NCBI GenBank assembly: GCA_021234155.1
Contig: JAJEKV010000005.1
Span: 12,889,787-12,953,786, forward strand
Direction: 5' to 3'
Length of the DNA: 64,000 nucleotides
Source of the DNA: Isoetes taiwanensis
Lineage: Eukaryota; Streptophyta; Lycopodiopsida; Isoetales; Isoetaceae
Shown: piece by piece, positions 22,970-35,356 of the stretch
How the letters are laid out: each line of letters starts with the position of its first letter
Position numbering within the stretch: the first letter of the stretch is position 1
Position numbers and translations under genes: made by a program
Notes under the pieces: model-generated
What the model was told of the DNA's origin: nothing
Database searches by the model: none
What the model saw: the letters and a program-made list of their open reading frames with translations, nothing else

Positions 22970-23840
22970 GTAAGTCCCTCAATTCGAAAAAGTTTGCTTT
23001 GCTTTCATCTTCTTTCATCATTTCTTTTGATCTTTCAAAAATTCGAATTTGCATCTATCTTGTCTCACAGATGCATGCATTCTTTCAAAAATCAGATATG
23101 CATGCATGTTTTGTGATTTGCATTGCTATTAGAATACATTTCTACTCTAATTTTAGTGTCTTCTAATCGATTGCAGCAGAAGAGTACCTCAAAAATTTTG
23201 CCAACATAGTCATTTAGCCAGCAAATCTATGGAAGAAGAAGAAAATAGAGTTGCATGCAAGCAAGGTACGTTTTTATTCTTTTTTTTTTAATGGTTCTTA
23301 GTAGAAAACCAGGTTTTCTTTCCTTTTCAGTGATAAGTCCCTCAATTTCGAAAAAGTTTGCATGCACGAAGTCTTCTTGTCTCACAGATGCATACAACAT
23401 TATCCCAGACACAAATGGTTCCTCATCCAAAGGGATTTCTTCAAATGTCTTCAGCGAAAGCAATCCCTGTAGCAATCATGCATTCGCTGTTGTATGAGGC
23501 AGCAAAAAGGATTCTGCTGTAATCTCTGTGCCCTTGGTAACCATAACATGTACACCATAGTCTAACATGTCCTCCATGTAAAGAAAGAACAGTGGCCGTC
23601 AGCAATTAAGCATATAGGAAAGATCGAATTGAATGCTCCCTGAATTAACCCTGCGAATATGTCAATTCCAGTTTCAACCTGCGCAGACGCCAAAGGATCT
23701 CCATAAGCATATTAATCATTCTGCTTGATCTAAATCACAGATGCATGCATTCTTTAAAAAATCAGATATGCATACTGTGATTTGCATTGCTTTTAATCAT
23801 GTTGCATATTGTCTTCTAATCAGTTGATTGCTTTTTGCAG
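22970..23840 (+). repeat. Three partial copies of the leader region of the MULE gene
   Basis: TTTTCAGTGGTAAGTCCCTC plus TCGAAAAAGTTTGC recurs near 22,970 and 23,325. CACAGATGCATGCATTCTTT plus ATCAGATATGCAT recurs near 23,068 and 23,737. GTGTCTTCTAATCGATTG recurs as TTGTCTTCTAATCAGTTG near 23,812. These look like duplicated 5' untranslated or intron segments just upstream of the transposase. Confidence 0.7.
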
Positions 23841-23862
23841 GTTTTATTGATGTTGTTATTGC

Positions 23863-25630
23863 ATGGAGCAAGATCTTGACTATCCTGGGGATAATGCAGA
23901 AGATAATTTAGTTTTAGGAAAAGAGTTTGCAAGTATTGATGAGCTCCGTCATGCTGTTGCGACACATGCTATTAGAAACCATGTGGATCTTTTTCCAGCT
24001 CAGATAATAGCAGGTATATAGTTGAGTGCGCTTCAAAGAAAGATGGTTGTTTATGGAGGCTTCATGGTTCCCTCAAAAATGGAGGACCTACTTGCAAGGT
24101 CAGCACATTCGTCGCAGAACATAATTGTGGTGGTGTCTCTATGTTGGGAAATAAGCATGCCACTGCTAAATGGGTAGCAAGACAGTACTTCGAAAAGTTT
24201 AGGGATCAGCCTGACATTAAACCATATGATTTGGCATCAGATATTCGGCGTGAGTATGGTGTGCAAGTGTCTTATAAGTTGCTATGGAATGCTAAACAAA
24301 TTGCATGTGGACAAATTAATGGAGATGCTATTAAATCTTATTCTCATCTAGCTGGTTATTGTGAACGGTTAAAGCTAGCTAATCCAGGTACATATGCAAC
24401 ATTGCAAGAAAGGGAAGGTCATTTTTCCCGATTGTTTTTAGCATTTGATACTTCTTTGAAAGGATTTCAATTTTGTAGACCTCTTATTGGTTTAGATGGA
24501 ACATTTTTAACAGGAAAATACCATGGAATTTTGTTGTCTGCTACTGCTATTGATGCAACAGGAAAGTTATTTCCTTTGGCTTTTGGTGTGTGCGATGTTG
24601 AAAATGAGGACAATTGGGTGTGGTTCATGCAAAGTTTGGCAGATACAGGAATGGTTGCTAGAAATGACTTGACTTTCGTGTCAGATAGGCAGAAAGGATT
24701 GTTGGAAGCAGTTTCATTGGTTTTCCCTTGCAAGGAACATGCCTTTTGCATGAGGCATTTGGTGGATAACATGAAAAAAAGTGTAACAATTCTGAACTTG
24801 TAAGTTTCTTTTGGAAGGCAGCTTATGCAGTAACAAATGCTGAATATGATGCATGTGTGGACGAGATGAGAAAAATCAGCGCCAACGCAACCGCATACAT
24901 TCTAGATGGTGCTTCTCCATGTTATTGGGCAACTGCGCATTTCAAAGGTAAGCGTTTCAAACATCTCACTTCTAATATAGCAGAGTCTTTAAACTCTTGG
25001 CTACTAGAAGCTATAGAGATAAGCCAATTATTACTATGCTAGAGATAATCCGAAGAAAAGTTTGTGCGTGGTTTTATGAGAGAAGGAATGTTGTAAGTGT
25101 TGCTATAGAAACTCTTGGAAATGCAGCACATGAATCTCTAGTTTCAGAAGCAGAAAGAGAAGTAAAAGAAGCAGGAAAGCGTGAGACATTATCAAGTTTT
25201 GCCTACAAATGATCATGTGTTTGAAATACGGACAGACAAGAATTCAAGGATAGTGAACTTGTTGGCAAGAACATGTTCATGTAATAGTTGGCAGACCTCT
25301 GGATTACCTTGTTCTCATGCTATATCTGCAGTATATTTCAAGAAGCTCCATCCACAAGATTATGCACATGAATGTTTTGCGTTAGCCTCCTACTGGAACA
25401 CTTATGCTGGAAGTATTTATCCTGTGGTGGAAGGGGATGATGGTTCATTTGGGCAGGTCACAAGTTTGTTTTCACCAAGAAGTCATCGTCGGCCTGGACG
25501 CCCAAAGAAGAGACACATACGAACCGAAGATGCATTGAAAGAAGTACAAAAATTCACATGTTCTAACTGCGGGGAACAAACACGGCACAATAGCCGAACA
25601 TGTAGAAATCTTGCATTAAACTTATCTTAA
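23863..25630 (+). pseudogene. mudrA-like: Mutator-like (MULE) transposase, frameshifted
   Basis: An ATG at 23,863 starts an acidic N-terminus and a MuDR DNA-binding region (DELRHAVATHAIRN; ECASKKDGCLWRL). The MULE core follows with GLDGTFLTGKYHG, PLAFGVCDVENEDNW, FVSDRQKGL and a CMRHL block. A SWIM zinc finger (CSCNSWQTSGLPCSHA) and a terminal zinc knuckle (CSNCGEQTRHNSRTC) complete the order. Four single- or two-base shifts, near 23,990, 24,775 (an A run), 25,015 and 25,180, break the frame. The gene stops at 25,628-25,630. Terminal inverted repeats were not identified by eye. Confidence 0.9.
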
Positions 25631-25699
25631 TTTGACATGAAAGTAACTGTACCATTGGCTTTAATTTTTAACTCCTTGTTTTCTTCGTTGAAGATAGCT

Positions 25700-26230
25700 T
25701 TCTAAGACAGCCGCTTTGGCTTGAGACAGCTATTCAGCATACACGGCACTCCCAGGATATGGTGGCTAGACCATTTGGCAGGCAGCTGATCCAGCTCTGC
25801 CAGGTATTTGACATGGTAATTTGTAATGGTATGCAGCGATGGCCACACTCAGGGGGTGTTACTTGCAGGAGTGATAGGCAGGATGGGGGAGCTAGTGTGT
25901 TGGATTACCTTCTCGCTCCAGTAGCAGCACTTGACATGGTTACACGCTTCTCCATTGGCACAAGCACAGGGGATGAGGAGGCTTTGTCAGATCACTACCC
26001 GCTTTATGTCACGCTGAATTGGGAGCACTCAATAGTGGAGACACCGCAAAGGGGGCGTGGAGGGTTACCATACATCCCACACTATCAGAAGCAGGAACAG
26101 TATGAAGCTGTGTTGGTGCGGGAGTTACAGGGGTTTGATAGCTTCTACACATTGCAAGACAGGTGTGCATGGCTGGTGAGGGCACTGCTGGCAGCTGCTG
26201 TGACGCTCCCTGCTAAATATACGGCGCCCG
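25700..26230 (+). pseudogene. LINE endonuclease (APE-type) fragment
   Basis: The frame at 25,759 reads GRQLIQLCQVFDMVICNG, SVLDYLLAP and ALSDHYPLYVTLNWE. This is the C-terminal half of the apurinic-endonuclease domain of non-LTR retrotransposons, with the SDH catalytic end. It is cut near 26,200, where GC-rich LTR-like DNA begins. No reverse transcriptase follows. Confidence 0.7.
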
Positions 26231-27842
26231 GCCGTACACTCGGCAGGAAATCCCCCGTCCGGCTCAACAACCGCACAGGCCCTCCGTCTGTCCTGCACTA
26301 TGGGACCTCCGTAGTGCGGGAAGGGGACACGAAGGTGTCTTGCGCGCCCTTCCCCTATGGGCTCCTATCACAGCGGAAGCATGAACAAGTCAGAACTAGC
26401 AATACAATACAATATGCTACCTCGAAGGGTAGCTCAATCGCATATCCATAGATGCAAAGAACATAATCATATGCCATAAAACATGAGAGCTCCTACCCGT
26501 GGCTCAGGCACATAGGGAAGTCGGCCCTTTCGGGTAAGGCCTCAAGATAGAACAGACCGAGTCATAACAACTTGGCCGGGGCTGGCATAAGACAATGGCT
26601 AGGGTTGACCACTCCATCCGCCCCTCCGTGCATACTGCGGATGGGCTAGATCGGGCTCGGCATGACTCTAACCTTCCGGATCACGCAATCCCATGGCATC
26701 ACCCATCGGGACTACTCGAGGTTTCATCTCCCTGGTCCGGCCGAGGTAGGAAGGGTTACATCTCCCCTCCCGGGGTCTAGAGGCTCCACAGGCGGCTAGA
26801 GAATCGTGGCGACACACCGATTCTGCACCGTGAACCCCCAAAACAAGAGCCAAGGCGACACTTGCAACTCTTGAGGCGAGGCGACACCATTGCCCCAGGA
26901 GGTGTCGGACCCATGCTCGGCCCACACTAAGTGACCGACCATAAGCCTAGCCCACTATGGGATCCCCCGAAGCCCCCACTCGGCAGGGATCCACCCTCCA
27001 TCTTGCCTCTAGCCCCGTTGTGTAGTGCTGAGTCACATCATAGCTTCCATAGCCCGGTGGGTTCCTATGCACAGGCCGCAACTAATAGGAACTAAGGGAT
27101 CTAATCTAGGAGCATACTACATATGGCTCTAGGTCTCTACCCCCTTCCCAATACAAGAGGAGCAAACATGATCAACCATCATCATATAATCATCACATCA
27201 TGAGAATAATCATAAGAACATCTTAACCTAATCATACAAATCTAACTTACAGTTAGGGTTCCTTGATTAGGGTTCAAGATGATGCATGAGGGCTCTAGGA
27301 TGGCTCTACCCTAGATACAAGATACTAACTCATCTGGAATGCTAATTCCAGATGAACTACTATGACTACTACCCTACATACCGCGCTCTGAAGCACTCCC
27401 TCCAAACCGGGCATCTCCATGATCTTGAAGTGTTCGAGGTACCTCCCACTCCCTCTTGATGCGCTCACGCTCTGGGGGGCTGCTATGCTATGTTTGTGCC
27501 CACAATGAGACGGTTCTCAAACGGAGTTTCGAAAGGCCAAGAAGGTTCCCAGACTGTTGGAGCCAGAAAAGAGGCCTAGGGTTAGAGTTTAGGCCTTTAT
27601 AGGTTAGGGTTCACATGTTATGCCACGTGGCTCCAATAGGGTAAGACCGTGTGGTGGGTGCCCAATAGGTTAAGGCCACGTGGGAAATGGTCTTAACCTA
27701 AGGTTGGCTAAGTTATATGAATAACTTAGTCATGCCCCCTAGTGCCACAATCTATGGTATACAAGGCTATATATGTAGACTTGTATGGTGACGGGTCCAG
27801 GAATATACGTATTCATAGCGTATATTCCCCTGGAACGTCACA
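26199..27842 (-). mobile_element. LTR-like segment of a minus-strand Ty3/gypsy element
   Basis: On the minus strand the segment begins TGTGACGTTCC (27,842) directly after a purine tract, CTAAGGGGGAGAA, the usual PPT-LTR junction of plant chromoviruses. The other end reads CGTCACA on the same strand (26,199), so both ends also match as an imperfect inverted repeat of about 25 bp. A hairpin lies at about 27,796-27,837. The partner LTR was not found, so a solo or remnant LTR is the best reading; a TIR element is the alternative. Confidence 0.45.
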
Positions 27843-27890
27843 TTCTCCCCCTTAGGACAATCTTTGTCCTCAAAGATTGCGCTAAGGTGA
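27843..27890 (-). mobile_element. Polypurine tract and end of a gypsy polyprotein
   Basis: The minus strand reads FEDKDCPKGENV across the purine tract, the common C-terminus of plant gypsy polyproteins. Upstream pol sequence is not continuous with it. Confidence 0.5.
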
Positions 27891-28159
27891 CTAACCTACC
27901 TTATGCCTACAAAACAACACAACAAGAATATGTAGCATAATAACAGGGGGTTTCCCTTGTATTTTTGTACCTTTTTCCCTATGGTTTTCATATGATTGTT
28001 TGTCGTATTTCATGAGACATACTAATGCGTATATCTAGAGTGCGCATACGCTCTAATAAATTTTCATCACATTTTTCAATGGTTAACCCCTTGAACATGC
28101 AATATTTTGATATTTTAGGGCTATTATGCTAGATATTTATATGCAAGGATCGAGGACCA

Positions 28160-29606
28160 TGAGGTTAGGGTTTTCTGTTGCTATCAACGAAGAAGCGGCC
28201 GCATCCAATCCAATCAAATCTTCTATTTGTTTCAGGGTTCTGGAGTCTGGCGATACAACAGTGATGGTGTAACCTAGATATTACAGATTCTCTGATCAAT
28301 CCTGCTTAAGCTCTGCCACTCAAACTCCAGGGGTTGCAAATGCTTTTACAGGCCAAAAGAGATCCAGGACCTCTTTCTGCTACTGTGGCGAATCAAGGTG
28401 TTCATCAATTTCTAAAGGGTTCATCAATCGGGCAAGGACTGGCACTCTCATCATCGTCCTCAGAAACGGGATAGTTTCTTCTTCATTCGGCTTCCATAGT
28501 CTGGCGAATCCTTCAATGCTCTAATTTTTGGTCCATGTGCTTACTGAGTTTGATGAAGGAAAACGGAGTTGAGTGTATAGTTTCACCATGAAATAAGCCC
28601 CTTCAACTTTTAATCAGAGATAGGTTGGAAAGAGCCTTGTTACCAGAACGCAGGGAACAAAGGTATGTTTTGGTTTCATGGTGTATCTGTTTTTGTGTAG
28701 TTCTGTCTGCTACCAACATAGATCGATTTATATGATGATGCAGATTGCATCCGATGCCCTTAAAGGACGAAGTTTTTGAGTGTTCCTTGGCTGACCTCCA
28801 ACAAGGCGAGGACCGGGCTTACTGATAAGCTAAGGGCCGAGGATGTTGGGGAAAGAATGTCCGACCAATTTACGGCTAACTCATCATTAGTGTCCATAAT
28901 GTCACCTTCACACTCTCAATGGATGAGAGCTTGAAGTCTTCTATTTTATGCGGGGGTATGGATTTCACTACTGACAAGTTGAGATCCTTGGTCAGAAAGT
29001 GGCAATCTCTGATTGAAAACCATGTCGATGTTAAAACTACTGACAACTATATGTTCTGCATTGGCTTTACAAAGAAGCGGACCAATCAGGTCAAGAGGAC
29101 CTACTATGCAGAAACTAGCCAGATCAGGATGGTAAGTGCCTGGTGATTTATTTTAATGGCAATTGTGAAGGACCCTTATCAAGCTAAGGCTAAGGATTAA
29201 AAAAACCCTTTAGTTTGTTTACAGATTAGAAAAAAGATGAGAGAAATCATGATCAAGGAAGCAGCTAGCTGTGACTTGAAGGAATTAGTTGCTAAGTTTA
29301 TCCCGGAGGTAATTGGGAAGGAAATTGAAAAGGCCACTGCAGGAATTTACCCCCTTCAGTCCACTTTCATTAGGAAGGTTAAAATATTGAAAGCACCAAA
29401 GTTTGATCTTTGGAAACTAATGGAGGTAATACACCTTTGTGTACTCTGAATTTCTCTGACTATCTAGTAATATAAATATCTGATAATTTAACCGTTCTTG
29501 AATTTCAGGTCCATGGAGATTAGCATGAAGATATTGGTGTTAAGGTTAAGAGGCCTGCTGACGATGCTGAGGCAGAGGGCGAAACTGAATTAGTAGGAGC
29601 ATGAAA
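28160..29606 (+). pseudogene. RPS3A: 40S ribosomal protein eS1 (RPS3A) pseudogene with introns
   Basis: Recognisable pieces, in order, are: IASDALKGR and VFECSLADLQQGED (28,751-28,815, frameshifted); [20 protein letters not shown] with KTTDNY (28,919-29,130; the TLR normally after NY is missing); [18 protein letters not shown] through [14 protein letters not shown] (29,225-29,425); and GVKVKRPADD...VGA (29,510-29,605), where GDY has become GD-TAG. GT-AG introns separate the last exons, so it is a duplicated rather than processed pseudogene. TTAGGGTTTT at about 28,166 resembles the telo-box of plant ribosomal-protein promoters. Confidence 0.85.
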
Positions 29607-30270
29607 TGTGCATATTGTTTTTCAATGAGGTTGTAACGAGGATGGTTTTGCAATGCAAAGCTGCCTTTGGTTCAGGCACTTTGTGATCGGTATTCTAATT
29701 TTTATAATGATCTGAGGTTTTCTGGTGTTAAAAATGGTTGCTGGGTCGGTTCAATCGTGGTAAAGGAAATAGCTTTCAACTTGTATGAATGTTATAAACT
29801 GGTATTTGGTTGGATTTTAGCATAATGGCATGTAGACTTCGTGAATGCATTTTATAGGAAATAGAAGTCATGATTTATTGATGCTGTGGGTTGGCATTGC
29901 TCAAGCAGCTGAACACTTTGTTTGTCAAGTACACACTTATTAGAAGTGCAAAAACAACTATCTGGAACTCAGTAGACACAAACCATTTGCCCAGTACTGG
30001 CGTGCATAAGGCAACATCAATTCTTCACGCTGCATATTACTATCTAATTTGAATAGCTTCATCTGCTGAAGATCACCGAGTTGTTTTCGGTTACGGATTG
30101 TACCCTATTGTTGAGATTACAAAACGTACTCATAGTTGTTTGCAATGGGAATAATTTGTTTGTGTTGATGTTATTGTGTTTTTTAGTAATTAATATTTAG
30201 GCCCATAACATTTACCTATGTTTACGTTAATTAGGGCCCGAAGGGCCCAAATTTTTTTTAATATAACAGT
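29607..30270. other. No gene recognised
   Basis: 3' flank of the eS1 pseudogene and AT-rich DNA. Nothing supportable. Confidence 0.45.
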
Positions 30271-30714
30271 CAACACACAACTACCATTAACATTATTAAC
30301 ACAAACCATTGCATTTAACACATTTTAATTAAAATCCCCCTTAAACCCCCTTTGGTTTGGGTGCATATTCACACGGGGGGTTACTCCGGGCAACGAGAGC
30401 TGTCGGATGGGCATATTTGCCCTTTATTCTAAGATCTGGACCGTACATAGCGATCCTCGTTTGTGGGGTATGCATGTACAAGTTTTTGTATACTGTATAT
30501 TAAGGTTTACAAAATACTATAAGGTTTGAGAGAATGTACTTAATGGTGTTAATTTTGTACATGTATTGTAAATATATTTTTGGGGCTCTCGCTGCCCTAC
30601 GTAACCCCCCGTGTGAATATGCACCCAAACCAAAGGGGGTTTAAGGGGGATTTTAATTAAAATGTGTTAAATGCAATGGTTTGTGTTAATAATGTTAATG
30701 GTAGTTGTGTGTTG
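30271..30714. mobile_element. Inverted-repeat element with ~125-bp arms
   Basis: The left arm (about 30,271-30,402) and right arm (about 30,585-30,714) are near-perfect reverse complements. They include CCCCCTTTGGTTTGGGTGC and its complement and TTTTAATTAAAAT. About 180 bp of non-coding DNA lies between them. It resembles a foldback or MITE element. The exact termini and target duplication are unclear because GTTGTGTG repeats continue to 30,735. Confidence 0.8.
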
Positions 30715-31019
30715 TGTGTTAATGGTAGTTGTGTGAATATATGACTTAACTCTATTGAAAAGATCGACTTTTCGTTAATTACTTATTATGTAATTATAAA
30801 GCTATATTTATAAGTTATACAAATTATATAGCTATAACAACTATTGTTATAAAAGTATACACAATTAATATTATTACAACAAATTTAGGAGTTCATAGTT
30901 AGTCTAAAATCTATGACTCCTATCTTCTCGTAACGTGCTCCCTCCTTCATGCTTCCCTTCACTGGCCTGCACAAGTAGCACATTACGTTATATAAGTTAA
31001 TAAGTTTGTGGTTTTAGGG

Positions 31020-31460
31020 GACCACCCCCCTTACCTACCTCCTTGAGCCGAACTACTAGCTCAAGGTTACCCTACTACCTTGCACTTGATCATGGCCCTT
31101 TCGGATTTGAGCTTAAGGACCATTTAAGATGATCCTATCATCGCCCATGATCAAGTGCTACCTTGTACTCGGTTACCCGGTGCCGAGTACCCCTAGTGCA
31201 TCATGCCCCAAGGGTTTTAAGCTAGGGAACGTCTCACGATCCCATCATCACGCATGATCACTTTAACCTTCACCATGACCCTCCTACGGCCAGGTGTGCG
31301 TACCCCGCATCGCGGCATAGAGAGCATCCGATCGATGTCCCATCATCGCCCACCATGCCTCATTCCTCACTCACATGACCCTAATGGTCATGCGCACCTC
31401 GGTGCGTGTTGGCCTAGAGAATGCCTTAAAGGCGTATCTCATCATCGCCCACACGTTCCA
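31020..31460. repeat. Degenerate ~100-bp tandem array
   Basis: CATCATCGCCCA and close variants recur near 31,138, 31,240, 31,340 and 31,442, each followed by ATGATCA- or CATG-like text. This suggests about four old units of roughly 100 bp, 3' of the gypsy pol remains. Confidence 0.55.
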
Positions 31461-31499
31461 AGATTCTGGCACATGCACTCTACTAACTAGAATACATGA

Positions 31500-33720
31500 A
31501 CCAGAACTTAAGGCTAACTAAGAAACATACTAAGCTAACCTTCTGGCAAGTCGGCGTCGATCAAATCAGAGACGACTCGCCCATCAAACTCCTTCCTAAA
31601 CTCTGGGTATTGCTACTCCAAATCCTGCTTCAATACCCATGTCGCATCTTCCACGGGCAAGTGCTTCCACTTGACCAAATACTGGAGGAACTGAGATCTC
31701 CTAGTCTTCTTGAATGACTTGTCGAGAAGTAATTTAGGCACAATTTCAACTTGTTCCTTCGTCGTTTCCAACAAAGTTGGAGTATCCAAAACCTCCTCAG
31801 GTTTAGGATCGTGCCTTTTCAATAAACTCACATGGAAGACCTTAAGCTGGGCCAAGAGATCCAACTTGTAGGCCTGAGAGCCCGCTCTTCTCCAAGATCT
31901 TGAACAGACCGGCCCACCTAGGGGCGAGCTTCTTACAATTGCCGATGCGAAGCTTCCCTTGCTTAACCTTTACTTGAGCCAAACTTTATCTCTCACAACA
32001 AGACAACTCTCGAGGAGTTTTATGTCTATCTGCTAGACTCTTCAGATGTGCCCATGCTGATTGAAGATATTCTAACACTTCTACCAAAAAACTACCGCAT
32101 AAATGCTGTCGTTGTTGAGAAACTTCCACCTAGGGCACTAGATTATGCCACATAACTAGGGTCAAGCATTGATAACTGTAACTAATCATGGAGGAGACAT
32201 CTTCGATGACTCTTGCTTCATATTATTGTACGTAATTGACCAGGTGGATGTACTCGGCCCATTTGGATTACTTGTTCCAATCATAGTTTCTCAACGTGCT
32301 CTCCAAAATTGTGTTGGTGCGGTCCCTTTTCCGAATTGACTGCAAATGAAAAGCAAACTCATCAACAAGTTGGTGAAGAAGTCTTGCTAACGTCTCTAAA
32401 GAACTTCGGATCTCTGTTGGTGATGATCGACCTGTGCATTCCATGCAGCCTAAAAGAACTCTTATGTAGACCACACGGCTAGATCCAAGGCGGTGTTTAT
32501 GGTGTGGCATGGCAAGTATGTGCCCTTTTGATAAGCTATATACCACAACCATCAAGGCTTCAAAGCTTCTTGTTGTCCTTGGAAGGCCCGCTATGAAAAC
32601 CATGCTGAAGACTTCCCACTTGGCGTCTGGCACCGCCCAAGGTTCCAAAACTCCTTGAATCCGAAATTGTTCTGCCTTTGTCTGCTGGCTCAACTGACAT
32701 TCTTGGACATGTCTGATTATCTGCTTCTTCATGCCCGGCCAGACGTAGCTACTTCTAATCTTGAAGTAGGCCTTTATAAATTTTTGCATGGCCGGAATTA
32801 GGGCTATTATACGTGTCATGGAAGATTTTTCTTACTTCCTATACTTTGAGTACGCATAGTTGTTCCTTGATATCAAAGATTACCTTCCTTTTTAAAATTT
32901 TTGAAGGTTTCTCTTTCTTACTCCGTCCTTGCACTCTTGCAAAGAGTAGCCCATTATGTGCTTGAACTCCATGTTGGGGAAGATGGCTTCTTCTATCTTC
33001 TTGCCGACTTCGCTTGCCAAAGTGGAGATGGCATTGCAACTGCTGCTTCTAAAACTTGCCAATGAGTGGCGACGTCTTAACATCTCCACGGCTGCATGCT
33101 CTTCCATTGATTTGCTGTAGATCGCGATGTCGTTGAAGAGAGATTGATGAAGAAACCATCCAAGGATGTCGTCCTCAAATGCATACAAGTTGGTGGAGCA
33201 TTCCATAGACTCAAGGGCATCACTGTGAAATGATAGTGCCCATACCAAGTTTTGAAGGAGTCTTATAATTGTCTCCCCCCTTCATCCTTATTTGCTGATT
33301 GCCCGAGCTTAAGTCGATTTTGTAGAAGAATCTGGCTTATTGGGGCTGATCCATTATGTCGTTGCATGTTGAGCTGCCCATGGTTGATATACATCTTTAG
33401 ACTTCCATCCTAGCCGAAAGGATCTCCAAGTCGATCAACTCCTACAACTGCTTCTTGAGCTTTGCTAGCTCGGAAGTGCTCATTCTATAAAGAGCCTTGC
33501 TAATCCGGTGCAAGAGTGATTTCAGACTCTACGCCTCTATAGAGCAAAAGCTCTCAAATTTCATCTGGAGGTATATCATGGGACTTCTTGATTAACTTAG
33601 AAATTGGCCGAGGCACTGTTTCGAAGTAGCATCTTCCTTCTTACTATTGCGGTCGGGGTCGACAACTTGTAGCTTATGTATGACCTCATTCTTCATGATG
33701 CACTTAAGTAATTGCCTTAC
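31500..33720 (-). mobile_element. Ty3/gypsy chromovirus pol remains
   Basis: Minus-strand order from high to low coordinates: reverse-transcriptase pieces (FFYKIDLSSGNQQIR near 33,310; a degraded DDIAIYSK active-site region near 33,140), the integrase zinc finger and core (YVWPGMKKQIIRHVQEC; PDAKWEVFSMVFIAGLP, 32,268-32,819), and a chromodomain (YLVKWKHLPVEDATW, 31,613-31,864). Many stops and shifts; the element is long dead. The chromodomain at the end of integrase identifies the chromovirus branch. Confidence 0.85.
31613..31864 (-). mobile_element. Integrase C-terminal chromodomain
   Basis: FHVSLLKRHDP precedes QYLVKWKHLPVEDATWV, with the aromatic and W residues of chromodomains. In chromoviruses this domain directs integration to particular chromatin. 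Confidence 0.8.
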
Positions 33721-35356
33721 TGACATGCGTTGCACGATTGGAGTTACTTAACTTAAGTTATAAGCTACTTGTCCTTTCGTGCTGGGATAAGTATCTCTTG
33801 CTTATAACAATCAATTATTGCCTTAGCCGGCTTTAATATTGCATGTCTATTATGAGGTCATAGTTGCCAATGTACATAAGTTGGTGCCGATGCTTTACTT
33901 TGCTTCGCTTAAGCTTGATGTCGAACTTGACTCTTGTTCCGTTGGTGCTGCTAATTACTTGGCCTTGGCTTAATTACTGGCCTAGATTTAGACTTAAGAG
34001 TCTTGCTCTTGAAGATGTCCACCATCTAGGAGGTGCAAGGTTACAAGTTAAAGAACTACTTATATAAATCCTATGGCCACAAGTTTAGTTGGCATGACAT
34101 TATCTTTGGGCACACATAGAAAACTATATGATTAGATAATTATTCTTGTTTTAGATCTAATCTATACTCTAGGGTCTGCCCTTTCTTAATTATTGCCCCC
34201 TTGAAATAGTCCCACCTTTGAGTTGGAGCCATCTAAGAAGTTGGCCGGACTTATTAGATTGCTTCTCTTCATTTGGTCGGATTATTCCTTCTGCTGCGGA
34301 AGTACTCGTCATATACATGGTCGACAATTATCCTATTATTGAATCCTTCTTAGCGAGATGATCAAGCTCACGAAGAGGTTCCAATATGTTGGATATCTGC
34401 CAGCAATGTATACAATTATTGTACTCCATACATTTTCTTCCCAATCCTTGAAGCTTTGCTCCATTCTTGGGTACATCCCTTCTAAAAGAAGTAAAAAAAA
34501 AATTCTACTCGAAAATTCGTCCCAATCCCATCATGGATGTTATCACCCATAATTCTAAGAAACTCAACTGTCTGATAGGTCCCCTAACTTGCTTAGAGCT
34601 GGTGTAGTCATTAGTCGTTGGAGTAGCAAGGCGATGATCCATAATTTGTTGAAAAGATTCTGGTCTCCTTGGAGTTGCTTTATGATCATTCAAGTGCCCT
34701 GCTTTCTTTCATTGAACATATTCTGACTCTGCTCGTCCTTAATGTTGATGCTGACTACCTTCATTAACATTATCCCTCTTAGTGGACTTGCTGATGTAGT
34801 GGCGACATAAGGCTCGGTGTTGCATCCCAAAGGCTTGGAGGTAATGTTCACCACTGTGTAGAATCTTTCGTGTTTGACTCATCTGCCTTGAAGGTTATGA
34901 GATTCGAGGATGATTCTTCTGACTCCTGAATTGATATTGTTGTTAGGTACAAAAGAAATTATGTGAAAATTCCACTTACAAGTCAAGATCATGGTAAGAC
35001 ATTAATTAGTATATAGAAATACATTTCATGAAATACATGATAATATCTAAAAGAGAGGTTATTCAATACAATTTAATTGAGGACAAAGCAAATTTTTCCA
35101 TCATCGATGGCCCTTCATGTTCTTGAAGAAGTTCTTGATGTTCTTGAGATGTAGCCCTTTTCCGACGTTCTGCAAGATCCTTGCGGCTGATCCTCCTTCA
35201 AGTGCTCTAGCCATCTGGGGTCTTTGGAAGTTTCGTGCCGTTCTTTGCCACTAATCGACAATTGTGCATCCCCGAGGTGGCCCTTGGCGAAGTCGAGGCG
35301 GTCTTGAGAGAGCCTACTTGATCTCTTGAAAAGGATGACATGGTCCGATCCGTGGC
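33721..35356. other. Decayed sequence between pol and gag-like relics
   Basis: Probably protease and gag-pol linker DNA of the gypsy element, but no motif survives that I can name. Confidence 0.3.
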
